Shown: piece by piece, positions 45,942-50,216 of the stretch
Layout of the letters: each line of letters starts with the position of its first letter
Numbering within the stretch: position 1 is the stretch's first letter
DNA from: Rubellimicrobium roseum
Lineage (GTDB): Bacteria; Pseudomonadota; Alphaproteobacteria; Rhodobacterales; Rhodobacteraceae
Direction: 5' to 3'
Assembly: GCF_006152145.1 (NCBI RefSeq)
Contig: NZ_VDFV01000026.1
Span: 1-50,216 of the forward strand
Length of the DNA stretch: 50,216 nucleotides
Program-made: the position numbers and the translations under genes
The notes under the pieces: model-generated
Seen by the model: the letters and a program-made list of their open reading frames with translations, nothing else
Told to the model about the DNA's origin: nothing
Databases searched by the model: none

Positions 45942-45986
45942 CGGAACCGGGGTCCGGCACAGGGACAGTTCTAACAGAAGTCCGCC

Positions 45987-46397
45987 TTAAGCGGCCTCCT
46001 GTGCCGCCTCTCGAATTCGGACGATCATGGACTTGAGGCCGTTCGATCGCTGGGCCGACAGATGGCTGTCGAGCCCGAGGCGGGCCAGCTCCGCCGCCGC
46101 GTCCACCTTGGGCACCTCCTGCACCGGCAGGTCGGTGTAGAGCGCCTTGAGGATGGCGATGAGGCCGCGCACGATGCTCGCGTCGCTGTCGCCCTGGAAG
46201 CCGAAGCGGCCGTCGCGGATCTCGGGGTGGATCCAGACCTGCGAGGCGCAGCCCGTGACCTTGGTCGCCGGCACCTTCAGCGCCTCGGGCATCGGCGGCA
46301 TGGCCTTGCCGAGCGAGATCACCTCGCGGTAGCGCTCCTCCCAGTCGCCCAGGAAGTCGAAGGTTTCGGCGATGTCTTCGAAAGCTTGGGTGGCCAT
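45987..46397 (-). CDS. sufE: SufE family protein
   Basis: The 136-aa protein has the SufE active-site Cys50 in KVTGCASQVWIHPE, and LGDWEERYREVISLGK near the N-terminus. The C-terminus ends with LSAQRSNGLKSMIVRIRE. SufE accepts persulfide sulfur from SufS and passes it to the SUF scaffold for Fe-S cluster assembly. The ATG at 46395-46397 with GGGAGACGATC upstream is the normal start. The other suf genes are not in the window. Confidence 0.93.
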   Translation of the reverse strand: MATQAFEDIAETFDFLGDWEERYREVISLGKAMPPMPEALKVPATKVTGCASQVWIHPEIRDGRFGFQGDSDASIVRGLIAILKALYTDLPVQEVPKVDAAAELARLGLDSHLSAQRSNGLKSMIVRIREAAQEAA

Positions 46398-46447
46398 GAT
46401 CGTCTCCCGGCGTGTGGGGCGGACGTAAGGTGCCGCCCCGCCCGAGT

Positions 46448-47611
46448 CTAGAGCCGCACCGTGATGACGTTCTGACCCTTGGCGGCAAGGCCGACCTTGC
46501 CTTCGCAAAGGCGGATCGCCTCCTCGCCGAAGACCTCGCGCCGCCAACCCTGGAGCGCGGGGAGGTTCCGGTCTCCGGCCGCGATGGCGTCGAGGTCAGA
46601 GGACGAGGCAATCAGGCGGGCGGCGACGCCCTCCTGCTCGGACTTGGCCTTGAGGAGGACGCGCAGGAGGTCGGCCAGCGCGGGGTTGACCTGAAGCTGC
46701 TCGCGCGCGTCGCCCTGGCGCGGCAGGTCCTCGGGCCGCCGGGCGGCGGCGCGTCGGACGGCGGCGAGGATGCCGTCCGCGATGTCGCCGCGCCGCCCCT
46801 CGCGCAGGAGGAGCCGGGCCTTGGACAGGTCGGCCTCGGAGGTGGGCCGGGTCGTCGCCAGCTCGATCAGCGCGTCGTCCTTGAAGACGCGGCTGCGAGG
46901 CACGTCGCGCCCTTGAGCATATTCCTCGCGGAAGCGCGCAAGCTCGATCAGGGCGGCCAGCATCTTGTTGGAGCCCGGTCGCGTGCGCACCCTCTCCCAG
47001 GCATCGGCGGGGTCGACGCGATAGGTGGCGGGATCGAGGAGGATCGCCATCTCCTCGGCCACCCAGGGCTCGCGCCCGGTGCGCTTCAGCCGCTCGGACA
47101 GGTAGATGTAGACGGGGCGCAGGTGGGTCACGTCGGCCAGCGCGTAGCGGAGCTGCGCCTCGGACAGCGGGCGGTGCGACCAGTCGGTGAAACGCGAAGA
47201 CTTGTCGACCTCGGCTTTGGCGATCTTACGCACCAGCGTCTCGTAGGAGACCTGGTCGCCGAAGCCGCAGACCATGGCCGCGACCTGCGTGTCGAAGAGC
47301 GGCGCGGGGATCACCCCGGCATCGACGTAGAAGATCTCGAGGTCCTGCCGCGCCGCGTGGAAGACCTTCACCACGTCCGGGTTCCTGAACAGGTCGTAGA
47401 GCGGCGCGAGGCTGAGCCCGTCGCCCCCCTCGATCGGGTCGATGACGGCCGCCGACTCCTCGCCCTCGCCGGGATAGGCGATCTGCACGAGGCAGAGCTT
47501 GGAGTAGTAGGTCCGCTCGCGCAGGAACTCGGTGTCGACGGTGACGAAGGGGTGCTGCGCGGCGCGTTCGCAGAAGGCGGCGAGCTGATCGGTCGTGGTG
47601 ATGATCTGCAT
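46448..47611 (-). CDS. rnd: Ribonuclease D
   Basis: The 387-aa 3'-5' exoribonuclease has the DEDD motifs: VTVDTEFLRERTYY (Exo I), HAARQDLEIF (Exo II) and LRYALADVTHLRPVY (Exo III). An HRDC-type region (LIELARFREEYAQGRDVPR) follows. It trims tRNA and other small RNA 3' ends. The ATG at 47609-47611 starts the family-standard MQIITTTDQL. It lies 50 bp upstream of sufE and 42 bp downstream of purN on the same strand. Confidence 0.96.
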   Translation of the reverse strand: MQIITTTDQLAAFCERAAQHPFVTVDTEFLRERTYYSKLCLVQIAYPGEGEESAAVIDPIEGGDGLSLAPLYDLFRNPDVVKVFHAARQDLEIFYVDAGVIPAPLFDTQVAAMVCGFGDQVSYETLVRKIAKAEVDKSSRFTDWSHRPLSEAQLRYALADVTHLRPVYIYLSERLKRTGREPWVAEEMAILLDPATYRVDPADAWERVRTRPGSNKMLAALIELARFREEYAQGRDVPRSRVFKDDALIELATTRPTSEADLSKARLLLREGRRGDIADGILAAVRRAAARRPEDLPRQGDAREQLQVNPALADLLRVLLKAKSEQEGVAARLIASSSDLDAIAAGDRNLPALQGWRREVFGEEAIRLCEGKVGLAAKGQNVITVRL

Positions 47612-47653
47612 GTCGCCCCGCCTTAGCCCATCGGTCCCGGGTTGCAAAGCCCG

Positions 47654-48250
47654 TCAGGGCAGGAGGATGGGAGTCCGGTCGCCAGTGACGTATCGGCGCA
47701 TCACGGCAGGATAAAGGCGGTGCTCCTGCACCAGCACGCGGGCCGCGAGCGTGTCGGGGGTGTCGTCGGTGAGGACCGGCACGCGGGCCTGTCCGAGAAT
47801 GGGCCCGTGGTCCAGTTCCTCGGTCACTTCGTGGACGGTGCAGCCGTGCTCGCGGTCGCCATGGGCCAGCGCGCGGGCATGGGTGTGCAGCCCCGGATAG
47901 AGCGGCAGGAGAGAGGGGTGGATGTTGAGCATCCGGCCCTTCCATGGCCCGACGAAGCCGGGCGTGAGGATGCGCATGAAGCCCGCGAGGCAGAGGAGGT
48001 CAGGCGCGTGGGGCGCGAGCGCCGCCTGAAGCGCGTCCTCGAAGGCGACGCGGTCGCGGCCGAAGGGCCGGTGGTCGACGGCCGCCACGAGCACGCCCAA
48101 TTCGCGGGCGCGGGCCAGCCCCCCGGCCTCGGGGTCGTTCGACAGCACGACGACGGGCCGTGCCGGATGGTCGCCTGTCATGGAGCGCAGCAGGGCCACC
48201 ATGTTGGAGCCGCCGCCCGAGATCAGGATGGCGACACGCCGGTGGCTCAC
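47654..48250 (-). CDS. purN: Phosphoribosylglycinamide formyltransferase
   Basis: The 198-aa enzyme has the GAR-binding ISGGGSNM, and the catalytic Asn and His in [12 protein letters not shown] with Asp in [12 protein letters not shown]. It transfers formyl from 10-formyl-THF to GAR. The GTG start (48248-48250) overlaps the purM stop (GTGA), so both purine steps are coupled. Confidence 0.96.
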   Translation of the reverse strand: MSHRRVAILISGGGSNMVALLRSMTGDHPARPVVVLSNDPEAGGLARARELGVLVAAVDHRPFGRDRVAFEDALQAALAPHAPDLLCLAGFMRILTPGFVGPWKGRMLNIHPSLLPLYPGLHTHARALAHGDREHGCTVHEVTEELDHGPILGQARVPVLTDDTPDTLAARVLVQEHRLYPAVMRRYVTGDRTPILLP

Positions 48251-49281
48251 GCGAGCGCGCCCTTGTAGGTCACGCCCTGCCCCGTTGTCACGGCGCCCAA
48301 GGGCACGACCGTCTCGCCCGCCTCCATGAGGAGCCGCGCCACCGCCTCGGCCCGGTCGGGGGCCACGACCAGCACCATCCCGATGCCGGAGTTGAAGGTC
48401 TTGAGCATCTCGGCCTCGGCGATGCCGCCCGCCTCGCCCAGCCAGGCAAAGACCGGGGGCAGCCGCCAGGCGCCGAGGTCTATGGTGGCGCCCAGACCTT
48501 CGGGCAGGACGCGCGGCAGGTTCTCGGTCAGGCCGCCGCCGGTGATGTGGGCGAGCGCGTGGACGCCGCCCGCGCGGATCGCGGCCAAGGCAGGCTTCAC
48601 GTAGAGGCGGGTGGGCGTCAGCAGCGCCTGACCGAGCGTGCCCCCGCCAAAGGGCGAGGCCGCGTCCCAGTCCAGGCCCGCGACCTCGGCCACGCGGCGC
48701 ACGAGCGAGAAGCCGTTGGAATGTACGCCGTCCGAGACGAGGCCCAGCAGGATGTCACCCTCGGCCACGCCGCGCGGCAGGTCCTGCCCGCGCTCCATCG
48801 CGCCCACGGCGAAGCCCGCGAGGTCGAAGTCGCCGCCGTGATACATGCCCGGCATCTCGGCCGTCTCGCCGCCCACGAGCGCGCAGCCCGAGCGCGCACA
48901 GCCCTCGGCGATGCCGGCGATGACCCGGGCGGCCTCCTCCACCTCCAGCTTGCCGGTGGCGAAGTAGTCGAGGAAGAGGAGCGGCTCGGCCCCCTGGCAG
49001 ACGAGGTCGTTCACGCACATGGCCACGAGGTCGATGCCCACACCGTCGAGATGTCCCGTCTCGATGGCGATGCGCAGCTTGGTGCCCACGCCGTCGGTCG
49101 CGGCTACGAGGATCGGGTCCTGGTAGCCTGCGGCCCGCAGATCGAAGAGCGCGCCGAAGCCGCCCAGGCCCGCCATGGTCCCGGCCCGTTCGGTTCGCCG
49201 GGCATGGGGCTTGATCCGCTCCACGAGCGCGTTCCCCGCGTCGATGTTCACGCCCGCCTGCGCGTAGGTCAGCCCGCTCAT
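48247..49281 (-). CDS. purM: Phosphoribosylformylglycinamidine cyclo-ligase
   Basis: The 344-aa AIR synthetase starts [19 protein letters not shown] and shows [48 protein letters not shown] and [16 protein letters not shown], all characteristic of PurM. It closes the imidazole ring of AIR with ATP. The ATG at 49279-49281 is the usual start. It leads purM-purN and lies 102 bp from the tRNA gene on the opposite strand. Confidence 0.97.
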   Translation of the reverse strand: MSGLTYAQAGVNIDAGNALVERIKPHARRTERAGTMAGLGGFGALFDLRAAGYQDPILVAATDGVGTKLRIAIETGHLDGVGIDLVAMCVNDLVCQGAEPLLFLDYFATGKLEVEEAARVIAGIAEGCARSGCALVGGETAEMPGMYHGGDFDLAGFAVGAMERGQDLPRGVAEGDILLGLVSDGVHSNGFSLVRRVAEVAGLDWDAASPFGGGTLGQALLTPTRLYVKPALAAIRAGGVHALAHITGGGLTENLPRVLPEGLGATIDLGAWRLPPVFAWLGEAGGIAEAEMLKTFNSGIGMVLVVAPDRAEAVARLLMEAGETVVPLGAVTTGQGVTYKGALA

Positions 49282-49383
49282 GCCGTTCCCCCTCGATCTG
49301 GTGCGCCTCCGTTAGCCCAAGCCGGCGCGAGGGGCCAGAGCGGCTTGACGCGCGGGCGGCCGGATGCGACGGGAGGGCGTGGC

Positions 49384-49456
49384 GGGCCGGTAGCTCAATG
49401 GTTAGAGCCGAGCGCTCATAACGCTTTGGTTGGGGGTTCGAGTCCCTCCCGGCCTA
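49384..49456 (+). tRNA. tRNA with anticodon CAU (elongator Met or lysidine-Ile2)
   Basis: A full cloverleaf folds: acceptor GGGCCGG with CCGGCCT (one G-U at the end), D stem GCTC/GAGC, anticodon stem GAGCG/CGCTT around loop CTCATAA, a 5-nt variable loop, and T stem GGGGG/CCCTC with loop TTCGAGT. The discriminator is A and CCA is not encoded. The anticodon stem lacks the three G-C pairs of initiator tRNA. Elongator Met and Ile2 (k2CAU) cannot be told apart safely. Foreign-looking DNA begins just downstream, a classic integration position. Confidence 0.92.
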
Positions 49457-49656
49457 CCGCCATTCCGCAGCGCCCAGCTTGCCAACGGGGCATAAGTATG
49501 CACGTTTGGCCAGTTCTCATGCACACCCCTTGTCAAGCGAAATGCTGACAAGGGGCACGTGCTGCCAAGCCTTTTTGGCGCAAGTGTCTGGATCAGTTCG
49601 GGAAAGCACCTGCCCAAACGGCTGTCGCGCCGTTCGACGACCAAGGTTGCCGCGCA

Positions 49657-50043
49657 TCACCGGCCGTTTCGGGCGTACAGCGCCTCGACGTCCTGGCGCA
49701 GGTAGATTGCACCGTAGTCCTGGCGGCCCGGTCGGAACGGGGCCACGCCCGCCACCTTGAGTCGCGCCAGGATCGTGTTCCTGTGCTCGCCGAACCGGGT
49801 TGAGATGGTGGCATGGGTCAGGAAGCGCCGATGGAAGGCGTCCATGTCAGCGTGTGTCATGTAGGCCCGATCGACGCCTGTGTTCGGATTCCGAACAAAT
49901 TGCGCCGGGCAGTGTCCAGCGGTAAGGAAGGCTGAGAACCGCTTGTTATCTCGTAGACCAACTCTTCGGCCGAACTCCGTCGCCAGGAGCAGCGGCTGGC
50001 TGGAGTTCCGCCGGACCTCGTCGGCTGCGGACTTGGAGATCAC
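49657..50043 (-). CDS. HTH-like protein C-terminal part, accessory region
   Basis: The frame encodes a basic DNA-binding-like protein: LLATEFGRRVGLRDNKRF, MTHADMDAFHRRFLTHATI, then a helix-turn-helix-like STRFGEHRNTILARLKVAG and a final YLRQDVEAL. It resembles the C-terminal part of proteins found with transposon TniQ-type genes, but the assignment is tentative. The GTG at 50043 is the first usual start. Coding-like sequence continues in frame upstream to a TGA at 50164-50166 without a normal start, so the gene may be 5'-degraded or frameshifted. Confidence 0.5.
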   Translation of the reverse strand: MISKSAADEVRRNSSQPLLLATEFGRRVGLRDNKRFSAFLTAGHCPAQFVRNPNTGVDRAYMTHADMDAFHRRFLTHATISTRFGEHRNTILARLKVAGVAPFRPGRQDYGAIYLRQDVEALYARNGR

Positions 50044-50216
50044 AAAGCTCGTGTAGCCGTCGACGCTTTGGCGCCTTCGGATATCCAGGTGCCCCTCACA
50101 AATGGCTGTTGTGATCTTTCCAACGCGCAGCCCAGTGCGCCTTTGGCTCTGGCCAGCCCCCGATCACGGTTCCGGGGTCAATGATAGTTCGTGGGGGCAT
50201 GCTGGGCTAGCGAGAT

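Noticed and set aside
49402-49644. 80-codon frame ending GGTRTPNQSVMSARL
   Set aside because: It runs antisense through the tRNA. This ending is a well-known false prediction over tRNA genes.

Overview
The window looks like the chromosome of a high-GC alphaproteobacterium of the Rhodobacterales (Rhodobacteraceae/Roseobacteraceae). The evidence is the very GC-rich, tightly packed genes, many 4-nt ATGA/GTGA stop-start overlaps, a Mur-type Fur regulator without CxxC pairs, an ATP synthase zeta subunit (DUF1476), RNase E with an acidic insert in its S1 domain, an alphaproteobacterial LexA box (GAAC-N7-GAAC), and a methionine synthase that appears to be split into separate domain proteins. The genus cannot be fixed from the sequence alone.

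Layout. Positions 1 to about 3,040 are accessory DNA: a leftward, translationally coupled set (small ORF, AlpA regulator, 58-aa ORF, HNH-like zinc protein, primase-polymerase, DUF5681 protein, next gene cut by the window edge) that resembles the early module of a phage satellite or integrative element. From 3.1 to 10.8 kb come a secreted peptide, RidA, a 467-bp gene-free hairpin-rich interval, the zwf-pgl-GFA-pgi-NUDIX operon under an 18-bp palindromic operator, an MgtC-family protein and an HNH protein. From 10.9 to 17.6 kb there is an esterase, the leftward cbiD-cobK-alkA set and the rightward cobA-cobB-MFS set, a partial cobalamin cluster. From 17.6 to 26.4 kb lie a phytoene-synthase-like gene with citramalate synthase, cysS with a possible Cys-containing leader peptide, a shortened YjbR-like gene, an aminotransferase, an outer membrane barrel protein, anmK and tyrS. 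From 26.4 to 34 kb are a 44-aa membrane peptide divergent from an acetyltransferase, the Mur-like regulator with a DMT transporter, eno-cupin-tusA, and rne with a 340-nt leader. From 34 to 41.7 kb are a DctB/DctD-like two-component pair whose regulator lacks the GAFTGA loop, purine genes (purC, purS, purQ, interrupted by an alcohol dehydrogenase), the zeta subunit and a lysyltransferase-like protein. From 41.7 to 49.3 kb are the homocysteine methyltransferase and corrinoid protein (two parts of a split MetH) with DUF1638, a radical SAM protein behind a LexA box, sufE, rnd, purN and purM. A tRNA with anticodon CAU at 49.4 kb is followed by accessory-type DNA to the right edge.

How the genes work together. 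Cobalamin synthesis (cobA, cbiD, cobK, cobB) supplies the cofactor that the corrinoid protein near Bmt would use to make methionine. Five purine steps are encoded in two clusters. The zwf operon feeds glucose-6-phosphate into the Entner-Doudoroff/pentose phosphate routes and eno serves lower glycolysis. No CRISPR array, rRNA operon or complete insertion sequence was seen.
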